A DNA stretch of 64,000 nucleotides from Chitinophaga silvisoli (GTDB taxonomy: Bacteria > Bacteroidota > Bacteroidia > Chitinophagales > Chitinophagaceae): assembly GCF_003412465.1 (NCBI RefSeq), contig NZ_QTJV01000013.1, positions 62,001 to 126,000 on the forward strand, written 5' to 3'. Position 1 is the stretch's first letter, and every line of letters begins with the position of its first letter. Made by a program: the position numbers and the translations under genes. This document shows, in pieces, positions 34,616 through 43,463 of the stretch. The notes under the pieces are model-generated. The model was given only the letters and a program-made list of their open reading frames with translations. It had not been told where the DNA came from and did not search any database.

Positions 34616-35047
34616 CTACTGAATGACTACGTGTTTGGTCCCATTTGCTTTACGGGCTTCTTCGGTCTTTGGCAGGTATAACTTCAGGATACCATCTTTG
34701 TATTTAGCTTCCACTTTGTCTTTGACTACGATTGCCGGCAGTCTGAAGCTCCGGGAAAAGCTGCTGTAATTGTATTCCTGTCTGGTCGGGGTTTCTTCCT
34801 CTTCTTCAGTTTCTGCACTGATGGTGAGTACATCATTGTCAATGTCGATTCTGAAATCATCTTTGTCCATTCCCGGCGCAGCCACAGTCAGCTTAAACTG
34901 ATCCTTTTCTTCTGTAATATTTACAGCAGGAACGGTAGCGGTAATAGTTCTTCCGCCATTGAAGTCAAACAGATCTTTCCAGGGTTTAAAATAATCATCG
35001 AATACGGAAGGCAGAATGGAAGTTGCCTTGGTTAATTCCTTAGACAT
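34616..35047 (-). CDS. Hsp20/alpha-crystallin small heat shock protein
   Basis: 143 residues. The alpha-crystallin domain covers about 40-130 (VNITEEKDQFKLTVAAPGMD; LTISAETEEEEETPTRQEYN; FSRSFRLP; AKYKDGILKLYLPK) and is followed by a short tail. It is an ATP-independent holding chaperone. In dormancy or low-oxygen regulons an Hsp20 is one of the most strongly induced proteins (HspX in mycobacteria). An exact Fnr-like box lies 133 bp upstream of the start, overlapping the stop codon of pfkB. Confidence 0.95.
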   Translation of the reverse strand: MSKELTKATSILPSVFDDYFKPWKDLFDFNGGRTITATVPAVNITEEKDQFKLTVAAPGMDKDDFRIDIDNDVLTISAETEEEEETPTRQEYNYSSFSRSFRLPAIVVKDKVEAKYKDGILKLYLPKTEEARKANGTKHVVIQ

Positions 35048-35179
35048 AGTTACCTCCTTGTTTTTAATAATTAGTGAAGAATATTGGGATTATACTTTCT
35101 AAAATTCAGGGCCATTTTTACGATATGAATATACGATGTGTTTCATACTGAAAACAATGATCAGGAGTACATCAAAAAT

Positions 35180-35191
35180 TGATTTTCATCA
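35180..35191. promoter_or_regulatory. Fnr-like box upstream of hsp20
   Basis: TGATTTTCATCA is an exact TGAT-N4-ATCA palindrome and shares its TTTCATCA half with the near-match at 38530. It overlaps the stop codon of the upstream pfkB gene. I found no clear -7 box at the class II distance here. Confidence 0.6.
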
Positions 35192-36142
35192 CCATGTTGC
35201 CATTGTTACTGAAGCATTGTTAAGTACCTGCTGGTATAATTTTTCAACATCTTCTTTTTGACACAAAGCAGTGCCCGGATGTAAGGTGGCAGCTGTACCA
35301 CAGGCGATGCCATAACGTACAGCGCCCAGGAAACCGGCTCCTTTTGAAAGTCGGAGTACGATACCAGCCAGCATGGAATCGCCGGCACCTACAGTACTTA
35401 ATGGCTTAACAAGCGGAGCAGGAATCATTACCTGTTCATCTTTGGTTACCAGGATACAGCCTGATGCTCCCAGGGATACCACCACAACCGCACTTTGGCC
35501 CCGGTTGATAATCTGCCGGGCCGCCTGGTATACGTCCGGCTCAGTAATATGTTCATTGCCTGCATAGGCACCTAATTCTGTGAGGTTAGGTTTAATCAGG
35601 TATACGCCTTCTTTCAGGGCACATTCCAGTGCCTTGCCTGCAATATCCACCACCAGTTTTGCCCTTCTTTTTTTGACAATGGCAGCAATCTCTCCCATTA
35701 CTTCAGGTGGCATGCCTGGTGGCAGACTTCCACTTACCACGATATAATCATCCGCCGCACATTTGTTGATAATTTCCAGGCAGGGTTGCCATTCTTTTTC
35801 ACTCACGGTTGGTCCCGGCATGCCAAAACGATATTGTTGCCTGGTGGAAAGATCCAGGACCACCAGGTTCTCCCTCGTCTTGCCGCTGATAGTCACGTTG
35901 ATAAAATCAAGGTGTTCTTTTTCTACAAGTGAGGAAAAGAAGCGACCTGTATACCCGCCTGATAAATAAACGGCGGTTGAATGTTCGCCCAGGTTCCTGA
36001 TAGCTCTGGACACATTTATACCTCCTCCTCCCGGTTCAAATACCGGCTGAGAACAGGCCAACTTTTTTTCAGGCACCAGGTGACCTATGGTAGTGCTTTT
36101 ATCAATTGCCGGGTTGAAGGTGAAGGTGATGATACGGTTCAT
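35189..36142 (-). CDS. pfkB: PfkB-family phosphofructokinase
   Basis: 317 residues of the ribokinase/PfkB fold. The substrate-side motif PGGGGINVSRAI is near 37-48, and the anion-hole/catalytic base motif STVGAGDSMLAG is near 250. The start TFTFNPAIDKST matches 6-phosphofructokinase 2 and 1-phosphofructokinase. It phosphorylates fructose-6-phosphate (or fructose-1-phosphate or tagatose-6-phosphate) with ATP. No PTS or tagatose genes are near, and its position beside hsp20 and usp copies the mycobacterial DosR arrangement of pfkB with hspX. Confidence 0.9.
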   Translation of the reverse strand: MNRIITFTFNPAIDKSTTIGHLVPEKKLACSQPVFEPGGGGINVSRAIRNLGEHSTAVYLSGGYTGRFFSSLVEKEHLDFINVTISGKTRENLVVLDLSTRQQYRFGMPGPTVSEKEWQPCLEIINKCAADDYIVVSGSLPPGMPPEVMGEIAAIVKKRRAKLVVDIAGKALECALKEGVYLIKPNLTELGAYAGNEHITEPDVYQAARQIINRGQSAVVVVSLGASGCILVTKDEQVMIPAPLVKPLSTVGAGDSMLAGIVLRLSKGAGFLGAVRYGIACGTAATLHPGTALCQKEDVEKLYQQVLNNASVTMATW

Positions 36143-36211
36143 AACACTGGTTTTAGTTGCTCAAAAAATTATTCTAAAATTGTTGTTATACTGGTGACTT
36201 GCCTATCGTCT

Positions 36212-37636
36212 TCATTTTACTTTGTTGTAGATATCTTCATAGAACCTGGTCGCTCCGTTGCTGCCGGGCCAGGCCACCTCGTAAAGGATAAATAGGGGAA
36301 CTTTTTTTTTCAGTGGAAAAATGAGTTGCCCTTTGTCAGCTGCAAGGTCGCATACATTGGCAGGTGTATCTGCCAGGTATGGATGCACGCCGGGTTCCAG
36401 CATTTCTGCCAATTCATCCACATTTTCCACACGAATACATCCGTGGCTGAAATACCTGCCATTAAAAAGGAAATAGCTTTTATTGGGCGTATCATGCAGA
36501 TAGGTACTATATGGACTGAAAAAGTTAAGTTTGATTATACCAAGGGCATTATCACACCCAAATAATTGACGTATTTTATATGGAAAATTATCCCGGTTCA
36601 GCTGTTGCCAATGTATGGAGGAAGGATCCAGCACTTTACCGTTCTTGTCCAGTACCTGGTAATTGCCATAATCAAGGTATTCCAGCGGCGCACTTTTGAT
36701 AGCCGGCAGCAATTCTTTGACAGCTATATCATGCGGTACATTCCAATACGGAAACAGGATCACCTCGTGTACCTGGCTCACGAGTGGTGTGGTGGGCGTT
36801 GCCGGTTTTCCTACTATGCATCGGGTGTAAAACAGCACGGAATCCCTGTACATATAAAAAAGGTTAGCAGCAGGAATATTTACAATGATCACTCCCTGCT
36901 CCTGTTGCACGCTGTTCAGCCATCGCCAGGTATTAAGTGCATGCTTTACTTCATACAGGCGCTTCTGCACGGGTATATTTAATTCTTCAAGAATGCCTTC
37001 CCGGATCTTTCCATCTTCCATCATTTCGAACATCCGCTGTGCGATCCTGAGTTTAATCCTGAGTGAATCTTCATCCATTCCATAATCAAGCGTATCTGTG
37101 ATTCCCAGCTGGGATAACTTTTCTATCAGCGGATGGTTGTTACTGTCCAGCGCCTCACTGGTAATGGGCGGACAAGCCAGGTCTTTATTAAGCTCCATGA
37201 CCGCCAGCTGTTTTTTCAGCTCCCTGTAAATTGTATGATGGGGTTCAAGTTTTTCAGGCAAAGCTGCTAAACTACCAGTGTGAATTGCCCCCAGGAGACT
37301 GTCTGCTATATTTAAACTGTTAGGGTGGTAATTGATCCCGTTGTAGGAAACACGGTTTTCCTGTTTGCCGAAAGCTATATCTGTAAAAAAGGAGACTGCT
37401 GCATTGGTCAGTTCCTGCTCAATGCCCAAAGTATCCAATGTATGTATATTAGAATTGAGCAGTAGAATGGTTTTATAAGCATAATCCTTTTCATCAAGGC
37501 CATACCGGGAAGCCCCGGCAAATAACTGACAGATTATTTGCCGGTTGGAGGTATCAGATAGCCAGGGTATATGTTGCGCCTTTGCAGGCGAAAACATGCA
37601 TAAAAAAAAGACAGTTATAAAAAACCAATGTTTCAT
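36212..37636 (-). CDS. L,D-transpeptidase (YcbB-like)
   Basis: 474 residues. A signal peptide (FFITVFFLCMFSPAKA) is followed by a long helical N-terminal part and a C-terminal YkuD domain with the active-site loop FSHGCIRV (C400) and the conserved HDTPNKSYF region before it. The order matches the larger YcbB/LdtD-type enzymes, although the separate peptidoglycan-binding repeat is not obvious. It makes 3-3 crosslinks in peptidoglycan, a modification linked to non-growing cells. It lies three bases after usp copy 4, so the two share a transcript. Confidence 0.88.
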   Translation of the reverse strand: MKHWFFITVFFLCMFSPAKAQHIPWLSDTSNRQIICQLFAGASRYGLDEKDYAYKTILLLNSNIHTLDTLGIEQELTNAAVSFFTDIAFGKQENRVSYNGINYHPNSLNIADSLLGAIHTGSLAALPEKLEPHHTIYRELKKQLAVMELNKDLACPPITSEALDSNNHPLIEKLSQLGITDTLDYGMDEDSLRIKLRIAQRMFEMMEDGKIREGILEELNIPVQKRLYEVKHALNTWRWLNSVQQEQGVIIVNIPAANLFYMYRDSVLFYTRCIVGKPATPTTPLVSQVHEVILFPYWNVPHDIAVKELLPAIKSAPLEYLDYGNYQVLDKNGKVLDPSSIHWQQLNRDNFPYKIRQLFGCDNALGIIKLNFFSPYSTYLHDTPNKSYFLFNGRYFSHGCIRVENVDELAEMLEPGVHPYLADTPANVCDLAADKGQLIFPLKKKVPLFILYEVAWPGSNGATRFYEDIYNKVK

Positions 37637-37639
37637 AGC

Positions 37640-38461
37640 TCAAGCGTGGTGCGCGATAAAAACAGGATATTTATTCTCGTATATATCGCTGATACAAAAA
37701 CTCTTTTTAAAAATATCGGACCAGCCGGAACGACCAAATGCACCGGTTACAAGGATGGGATTTTTGATATCTGCCATCCATGTGTGGAAGTAATCTAATT
37801 TATAGAGTTCCAGCTCCTGGAAAGTAAGTGAACTGAAATGACGGGCAGCCAGTTCTTTGATGTAGTCCTCATCCGGCAGTGACTTATGAGACCTGCGGCA
37901 GGCATACACCAGGGTAGTGTTTACCTTACACAAATCACCGAATAGATAGGCAAACATTTTAATGGCAAATACAGCGGACTGGGTGCCATCATAAGCAAGG
38001 ATGATATTTTCGGGAAACTCAAATCTTTCCGGGGCGACAATTACCGGGCATTCGGCATCGTGCAGGATGTCGCGCATAAATTCATCTGCCACGTCCTGCT
38101 GCAGGTAGTCATAAAACTGCTGACTGCCGATGATCATCAGGTCTGCAAACCTGGTTTCCTTCTGGAGCTTTTGTAATGTATAGGGAGAATTATCCTGGTG
38201 TACACGGAACTCAATATTATTCCGGTTACACTCATATTCGAATTTTTCGATATTTTCTGCTACCTTATTTTGGTCTATTTCCATTTGTACAGGCATGTAC
38301 ATACCTCCTCCACCCAATACATAATTCAGTTCAGTAAAATCAAAAGCTGGTAAAAAAACGCCGATCAATAATATCTTTTCACTTTCATTTAACCTTTTAG
38401 CCAGTTCAAATGCTCCATTGGAATAATGTGTGCCGTCGTAGGCAATTATTATTTTCCTCAT
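37640..38461 (-). CDS. Universal stress protein, tandem UspA domains (copy 4)
   Basis: 273 residues from the ATG at 38461 (MRKIIIAYDGTHYSNGAFEL); the open frame extends 12 codons further without Usp character. Two Usp halves; the second starts NIILAYDGTQSAVFAIKMFA and ends GAFGRSGWSDIFKKSFCISD, a good nucleotide-binding loop. Divergent from the M50 protease across a spacer with two Fnr-like near-matches, and first gene of an operon with the L,D-transpeptidase and perhaps pfkB. Confidence 0.9.
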   Translation of the reverse strand: MRKIIIAYDGTHYSNGAFELAKRLNESEKILLIGVFLPAFDFTELNYVLGGGGMYMPVQMEIDQNKVAENIEKFEYECNRNNIEFRVHQDNSPYTLQKLQKETRFADLMIIGSQQFYDYLQQDVADEFMRDILHDAECPVIVAPERFEFPENIILAYDGTQSAVFAIKMFAYLFGDLCKVNTTLVYACRRSHKSLPDEDYIKELAARHFSSLTFQELELYKLDYFHTWMADIKNPILVTGAFGRSGWSDIFKKSFCISDIYENKYPVFIAHHA

Positions 38462-38529
38462 GGCTGTGGTATTAAAAGATGAATAATTGGGGAACAATTA
38501 AATTTCCGAAGATCGCCAGCCTTCAAAAA

Positions 38530-38637
38530 TGACTTTCATCATGCGAGGTTCTGATATTCATATTGGATATGGACGTGAAATCAATGAATACTATGACAGA
38601 TGTCATTGATTTGGGGAACTTAGTAGGGGTAACTTCA
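38530..38637. promoter_or_regulatory. Divergent spacer with two degenerate Fnr-like boxes
   Basis: TGACTTTCATCA (38530-38541) differs from TGAT-N4-ATCA at one base. TGACAGATGTCA (38594-38605) is the TGAC-N4-GTCA variant. A weak -7 box TAACTTCA at 38630-38637 lies 34 bp downstream of the second box, the same spacing as before the ATPase operon, so the second box could activate the M50 gene. Confidence 0.5.
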
Positions 38638-38703
38638 GGTAGAGGATTACCCCAACTGACTGGAACCTAATTATTCCTTTCGTTAAGATTAAAAAAATTC
38701 CAT

Positions 38704-39807
38704 ATGAAAAATTCATTAAAAATATTTTTCATCAAAGGAATTCCGATTCAGCTACATTGGACATTTCTGGTATTTATTGCCTGGGTAATTCTTATGCTGG
38801 TAATAGCAAGGGAGCCTTTAAATATAGCTTTTGTCAGCATCGGTGAATTATTGGCGGTATTCCTTTGCGTATTGCTGCATGAACTGGGGCATGCCTTAGC
38901 CGCTCAATTTTACCAGGTTCCCATCCGGGAAATCCAGCTCCTGCCTATAGGTGGTCTGACATTTTTTGAAAAACAGCCAGCTCTTCCCCGGCAGGAAATA
39001 ATCATCAGTATGGCAGGTCCCCTAGTAAACGTAATTATCGCCCTGCTAATGATTCCATTGTTGCCAACCGGAACAGTGTTCTGGAAGTTAACCGAGATAG
39101 CAGGCAATGTACATCCGGCTAACTTTTTTCATTTCTTATATAACATTAATGTAATTCTTGCACTGTTAAACCTGTTACCTATACTGCCTTTGGATGGGGG
39201 AAAAATATTAAAAGGGATCCTGGCACTTATTCTCAAACCATCTACTGCCTTCCGGGCAATTTTATCTATCAGCAGGGTAATGAGCCTTGTATTGACCATA
39301 GTCGGATTAATAACAGGCAATCTCCTGCTGATTATTTACGGCTGTTTCCTCCTGTTGATGTCAACAGTTGAGAAGAATAACTATCTCCTGGCTTCATTGC
39401 TGAGAGACGAAACGATATCGGATGTTATATCGCAGGACTTCAAAACAATACATGCAGCTGCGACGCGGCAGGAAATACTTGACACACTGTGCAGCGACAA
39501 TGACAGGTATTATGTATTGACAGATAATGGAGAAATGATAGGTGTCCTGGACAAGGAAACAATCCTGCGTGCACTAATGAACCGTGAAGAAAAAATGGTT
39601 TTAAAAAAACTCATCATTCCGGATTTGTCTTTCCTGTCTGCAGACAGTAAGCTAACAGATGTGTGGAGCCGACTGCCGGCCAGGGCGGACCTGATAATGC
39701 CCGTGATGACTGCAAATAAAAAAATGATTGGAGTCACCAGCAGGGACCATATTATAAGTTTCCTGCTGAATCATGCCATGACGAACCAAACAAAGCAGGC
39801 CCTATAA
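38704..39807 (+). CDS. Site-2-type M50 metalloprotease with CBS domains (Rip3-like)
   Basis: 367 residues. The membrane part holds the zinc motif HELGH (59-63) in a transmembrane segment and the third ligand in LPLDGGKIL (D164), as in S2P proteases. After about residue 225 comes a pair of CBS domains (VISQDFKTIHAAATRQEIL; KLIIPDLSFLSADSKLTDVW), which usually sense adenine nucleotides. Mycobacterial Rip3 (Rv2625c), a DosR regulon member, has this architecture. It would cleave membrane proteins such as anti-sigma factors in response to energy state. The substrate is unknown. Confidence 0.92.
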   Translation: MKNSLKIFFIKGIPIQLHWTFLVFIAWVILMLVIAREPLNIAFVSIGELLAVFLCVLLHELGHALAAQFYQVPIREIQLLPIGGLTFFEKQPALPRQEIIISMAGPLVNVIIALLMIPLLPTGTVFWKLTEIAGNVHPANFFHFLYNINVILALLNLLPILPLDGGKILKGILALILKPSTAFRAILSISRVMSLVLTIVGLITGNLLLIIYGCFLLLMSTVEKNNYLLASLLRDETISDVISQDFKTIHAAATRQEILDTLCSDNDRYYVLTDNGEMIGVLDKETILRALMNREEKMVLKKLIIPDLSFLSADSKLTDVWSRLPARADLIMPVMTANKKMIGVTSRDHIISFLLNHAMTNQTKQAL

Positions 39808-39889
39808 CATTTTTATTCCTGCTGCACGGACAAGTTTGACATGAGTGAATACAGGACCCAGACAAATCTTTCATCTTAAATATACCACA

Positions 39890-40294
39890 ATGAAAAACGA
39901 AGAAAGTAAGCTTGTTTATCTCGTGGAGGATGATTCGGATGACCAGGAAATATTGGTAGCAGCTATACATCAGATTAACCCGGGCATTACTATGCAGGTG
40001 TTTGAAAATGGAATGGATCTGATGAAAAGCATTGATATAAATTACAATGCTGACAAACCTTGCCTTATTATCCTTGATTACAATATGCCATTTTATACCG
40101 GTGCAGAGGTTTTAAAAAAATTAAATGCATTGCATTGTCTGCAGGACATTCCAAAACTGGTCTGGAGTACTGCCGGCGACCTCAATACCAGGAACGAATG
40201 TATCAGCAATGGCGCAAGCAACTATTATGAGAAACCATATAACATCTCGGGATATTCCCAGTTAGCAGCCAATATGCTGGGATATATCATATAA
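39890..40294 (+). CDS. Single-domain response regulator
   Basis: 134 residues from the ATG at 39890. A stand-alone receiver of the Rcp1 type: acidic pair EDDSDD near the start, phospho-acceptor Asp in LIILDYNMP (~62), switch Thr/Ser in LVWSTAG and Lys in YYEKPYN. It lacks an output domain, so it passes phosphate on or binds a partner. The PAS histidine kinase at 44618 and the receiver-Crp proteins are possible partners in a relay. It precedes the alcohol dehydrogenase by 11 bases. Confidence 0.9.
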   Translation: MKNEESKLVYLVEDDSDDQEILVAAIHQINPGITMQVFENGMDLMKSIDINYNADKPCLIILDYNMPFYTGAEVLKKLNALHCLQDIPKLVWSTAGDLNTRNECISNGASNYYEKPYNISGYSQLAANMLGYII

Positions 40295-40305
40295 AAACTT
40301 TAGTT

Positions 40306-41349
40306 ATGAAAGCACTTGTTTATAAAAGTATCGGTCAGGTATCCCTGGAAGAGAAACCTCAACCAGGGCTCATTGCACCTACGGATGCAATTATTAAAAT
40401 ATTAAAAACCACCATCTGTGGTACAGACCTACATATACTTAAGGGCGATGTAAAGGAAGTGCCTTATGGTCTTACATTGGGGCATGAGGGCATCGGTATC
40501 GTGGAGGAAACAGGCAATGCTGTCACCAATTTTAAAAAGGGAGACCATGTACTCATCTCCTGTATTACCAGCTGCGGTAAGTGTGAATATTGCCGAAAGG
40601 GTATGTACTCTCACTGCCATGAAGGAGGCTGGATCCTTGGCCACCTGATAGATGGCACACAGGCTGAGTATGTCAGGATTCCCTACGCGGATACAAGTTT
40701 GTACCATATACCGGCAGATACCCATGAGGAATCCCTGGTGATGCTCAGCGACATCCTGCCTACCGCTTACGAATGCGGGGTACTCAACGGCCAGGTGCAA
40801 CCGGGAACTGCGGTGGCAATCGTAGGTGCAGGACCAATAGGACTGGCAGCACTTACAACTGCACAGTTCTTTTCACCAGCTACCATTATTATGATTGATA
40901 CAGATAAGCACCGCCTGGAAGTAGCAAAAAAAATGGGGGCCACACATGCCATTAACAGCAGTGAGGAAAATGTGATAGAAACAGTAATGGCCCTTACTGA
41001 ATACGAGGGGGTAGATACTGCCATGGAAGCGGTAGGCATACCGGCCACTTTCGAATTATGTACCCGCCTGATAAGGCCCGGTGGCAAGGTGGCCAATATA
41101 GGAGTGCATGGTAAATCCGTATCCCTGGCACTCGAGGACCTGTGGTCAAAAAACATCACTATTACAACCCGCCTGGTTGATACCTGTACCACACCTATGC
41201 TGCTGAAGACCGTAAGCAGTAAAAAACTGGACCCGGCATCTTTTATCACACACCGGTTTAAATTTTCAGAAATAGAAACAGCATACAGCACTTTTGGCAA
41301 CGCTGCCAAAGAAAAGGCATTGAAAGTAATTATTAGTAATGAATATTAA
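40306..41349 (+). CDS. Zinc-dependent alcohol dehydrogenase
   Basis: 347 residues of the medium-chain dehydrogenase family. Catalytic zinc ligands are C38 (TTICGTDLHI) and H60-E61 (GHEGIGIV); the structural zinc is held by C90, C93, C96 and C104. The cofactor motif is VGAGPIG followed by MIDTD, so NAD is preferred. It resembles the group often annotated as alcohol or threonine-type dehydrogenases in Usp/low-oxygen clusters. A fermentative role, disposing of NADH under low oxygen, is a reasonable inference. It is co-directional with usp copy 5, 12 bases away. Confidence 0.92.
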   Translation: MKALVYKSIGQVSLEEKPQPGLIAPTDAIIKILKTTICGTDLHILKGDVKEVPYGLTLGHEGIGIVEETGNAVTNFKKGDHVLISCITSCGKCEYCRKGMYSHCHEGGWILGHLIDGTQAEYVRIPYADTSLYHIPADTHEESLVMLSDILPTAYECGVLNGQVQPGTAVAIVGAGPIGLAALTTAQFFSPATIIMIDTDKHRLEVAKKMGATHAINSSEENVIETVMALTEYEGVDTAMEAVGIPATFELCTRLIRPGGKVANIGVHGKSVSLALEDLWSKNITITTRLVDTCTTPMLLKTVSSKKLDPASFITHRFKFSEIETAYSTFGNAAKEKALKVIISNEY

Positions 41350-41361
41350 AACGCTCATATA

Positions 41362-42210
41362 ATGAAAAAGATTATTGCAGTCATCGATGCTGTTAATTTT
41401 ACAGCACAGCAGGTAGATGCGATCACCACAATTACGTCTTTGCAGGATCATAGTCTGACGATATTGATGCTGGAAGATACAAAGAGTGCAAACCAGCTCT
41501 TGTCAGCAGCAGGCATGGAAGGCCTTGCCGGCGGCTATTACCAGAAATTACGGGAAAGTGAGCATGAAAAAAAGGAGCTGATAGAAGACAATTATATCGC
41601 GTTGAAGAAAGCGTGCAGGGATAAAAACATCGCTTGTACCATCAAAAACATCCGGGGTATTGCTGAAGATGAAGTGATCAATGAAAGTCGTTTTGCAGAT
41701 CTGCTGATCATAGGAAAAGCCCTCTCCTTCCCCTATTTGTATGATACCAATCCCAGCGGGTTCGTAAAAAATATGCTGACAAGCGCGCAGTGTCCTGTCA
41801 TGGTATTATCTGAAGATGTGCATAAGATAGATGGAGTAGCGTTTTGTTACAACGGCACTTATTCTTCAATGTATGCAATTAAAGCATTTACAGCCTTATT
41901 TCCTGAACTGATCAACAGGCATTGTGAGATTGTGTATGTATGTGAGAAAGAGGAGAAAACGATCCCTCACAAAGAGCAGCTGCAGGCGTACCTGAAGACG
42001 TATAATGCGCATCTTACTTATAAGATATTGACTGGCCAGCCGGATAAAGCGATCCAGGCTTACCTGGATACGAGGACAGACCTCATTGGTACTTTTGGAG
42101 CATATGGGCGTAGCAGGGTATCAAGGTTTTTTAACAGCAGCAGTGCTGACAATATTATACGTAATCTGAAAGGACCGGTGTTTATTACACATCCTTCTCT
42201 TCATTCCTGA
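41362..42210 (+). CDS. Universal stress protein, tandem UspA domains (copy 5)
   Basis: 282 residues. Two Usp halves; the second begins GVAFCYNGTYSSMYAIKAFT and ends GAYGRSRVSRFFNSSSADNI, matching the ATP-binding loop and closest to copy 1. It is the last gene of the receiver-ADH-usp operon and is followed by a strong terminator. Confidence 0.9.
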   Translation: MKKIIAVIDAVNFTAQQVDAITTITSLQDHSLTILMLEDTKSANQLLSAAGMEGLAGGYYQKLRESEHEKKELIEDNYIALKKACRDKNIACTIKNIRGIAEDEVINESRFADLLIIGKALSFPYLYDTNPSGFVKNMLTSAQCPVMVLSEDVHKIDGVAFCYNGTYSSMYAIKAFTALFPELINRHCEIVYVCEKEEKTIPHKEQLQAYLKTYNAHLTYKILTGQPDKAIQAYLDTRTDLIGTFGAYGRSRVSRFFNSSSADNIIRNLKGPVFITHPSLHS

Positions 42211-42215
42211 TAAGT

Positions 42216-42238
42216 GGGGAGGGCAACCTCCCCTTTTT
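42216..42238 (+). terminator. Terminator after usp copy 5
   Basis: GGGGAGG (42216-42222) and CCTCCCC (42227-42233) with a GCAA tetraloop are followed directly by TTTTTTA. Confidence 0.92.
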
Positions 42239-42259
42239 TATTTCCGGCGAATGTTGCTT

Positions 42260-43315
42260 TTAATTACTCAATTGATTAAGCTTGCCAATGTCCAGCAGGT
42301 AAATAACCCCATTCCTGATATCTATTAAATGCTCATCCCTGAAATCAGCCAGGGTACGTGCGAAAGATTCTTTCGCAACGCCGGCAAGTGCGGCGAGGTT
42401 TCCCCTGCTGAATTTAATCCCGACATTACTATCGCCGCCTATATTATATTTATTAAAAACCGTGAGTAAAGTATCTGCGGCCCTTTTCCTCAGTGAATCG
42501 TAGGCCACTCTTAATAACTGTACCTCCTTTTCTTCGATAGAATGTGTCAGCATCCGGATAATCTGTTCTCTCGCATGCTTATTGGCAACTGTCAATTCTT
42601 CAAAATCTTCTATAGGAATAATCGCCAGTACCACCTGACCGATGGCTTCCGCAGTGTCGCTGTAGCGGGTCTTTTCCAGTACCGGTATATATCCCAGAAA
42701 ATCTCCTTCATTAAACAATCCCGAGATGAACTCTTTCCCGTCTTCATCAATTTTATAGGTTTTCACCATCCCTTTCAGGATAAAATAAAGGTAGGAAGGA
42801 TGATTGCCTTCCTGGTAAATAATTTGTTTACTCTTAATGGTTTTTATATTCCGGTCCTTAATGAGGTTTTTAAATGGCTCCGCTTCCTGGGCAGGATCCT
42901 GGATGGGGCCAGGGGGCTGCACCTTGACACTGCTTATTTTGGCATGAGACGATTTCCTGAGCTGGCATTCTATAGAACTTAGCAACTCCGAGGGATTAAA
43001 GGGCTTGGTAATATAGTCATCAGCTCCCATATCCATTCCCTTGCGGATTTCGGCTCTTTCCGCCCGGGCGGTGAGTAAAATAAAGGGAACTTTGCAGGGT
43101 TTGTCATCTCTGTTGAGCATTTGGAGCACAACGAACCCGTCAAGAATAGGCAATGACAAGTCACATACGATCAGGTCCGGATGTTGTGATTCAGCTAACA
43201 GTAAACCTTGTTTTCCATCGGCAGCCTCTAGTACATGGTAGTCTGCCATTTCCAGTATTTCAACTATATTCTCTCTGATTGCCTGGTTATCTTCAATAAC
43301 GAGTATTGTAGCCAT
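42260..43315 (-). CDS. Receiver-Crp/Fnr fusion transcriptional regulator (copy 2)
   Basis: 351 residues, co-linear with the protein at 24290 and clearly its paralogue: receiver with phospho-acceptor in LIVCDLSLPILDG (D52), Lys in DYITKPFNPSE, the cNMP-type beta roll (YQEGNHPSYLYFILKGMVK) and the winged helix (LAALAGVAKESFARTLADF). No Fnr cysteine cluster. The two genes lie at opposite ends of the stress gene array and point the same way. The near-identical recognition helices suggest both bind the same box, perhaps as heterodimers or under different kinases. Confidence 0.9.
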   Translation of the reverse strand: MATILVIEDNQAIRENIVEILEMADYHVLEAADGKQGLLLAESQHPDLIVCDLSLPILDGFVVLQMLNRDDKPCKVPFILLTARAERAEIRKGMDMGADDYITKPFNPSELLSSIECQLRKSSHAKISSVKVQPPGPIQDPAQEAEPFKNLIKDRNIKTIKSKQIIYQEGNHPSYLYFILKGMVKTYKIDEDGKEFISGLFNEGDFLGYIPVLEKTRYSDTAEAIGQVVLAIIPIEDFEELTVANKHAREQIIRMLTHSIEEKEVQLLRVAYDSLRKRAADTLLTVFNKYNIGGDSNVGIKFSRGNLAALAGVAKESFARTLADFRDEHLIDIRNGVIYLLDIGKLNQLSN

Positions 43316-43463
43316 AGCGGTTTGGAATTGCGCAGGGTAAATAATGTGGTGTATAGATTGTAGGTGCGAAATGATAGTTTAATTTACTAAAAATCAGGGA
43401 TATGTAGAAATACTATTCTATTTGAACAGGTGTTTTTTTTTAATAGTTGAAAAATGATTCAAA

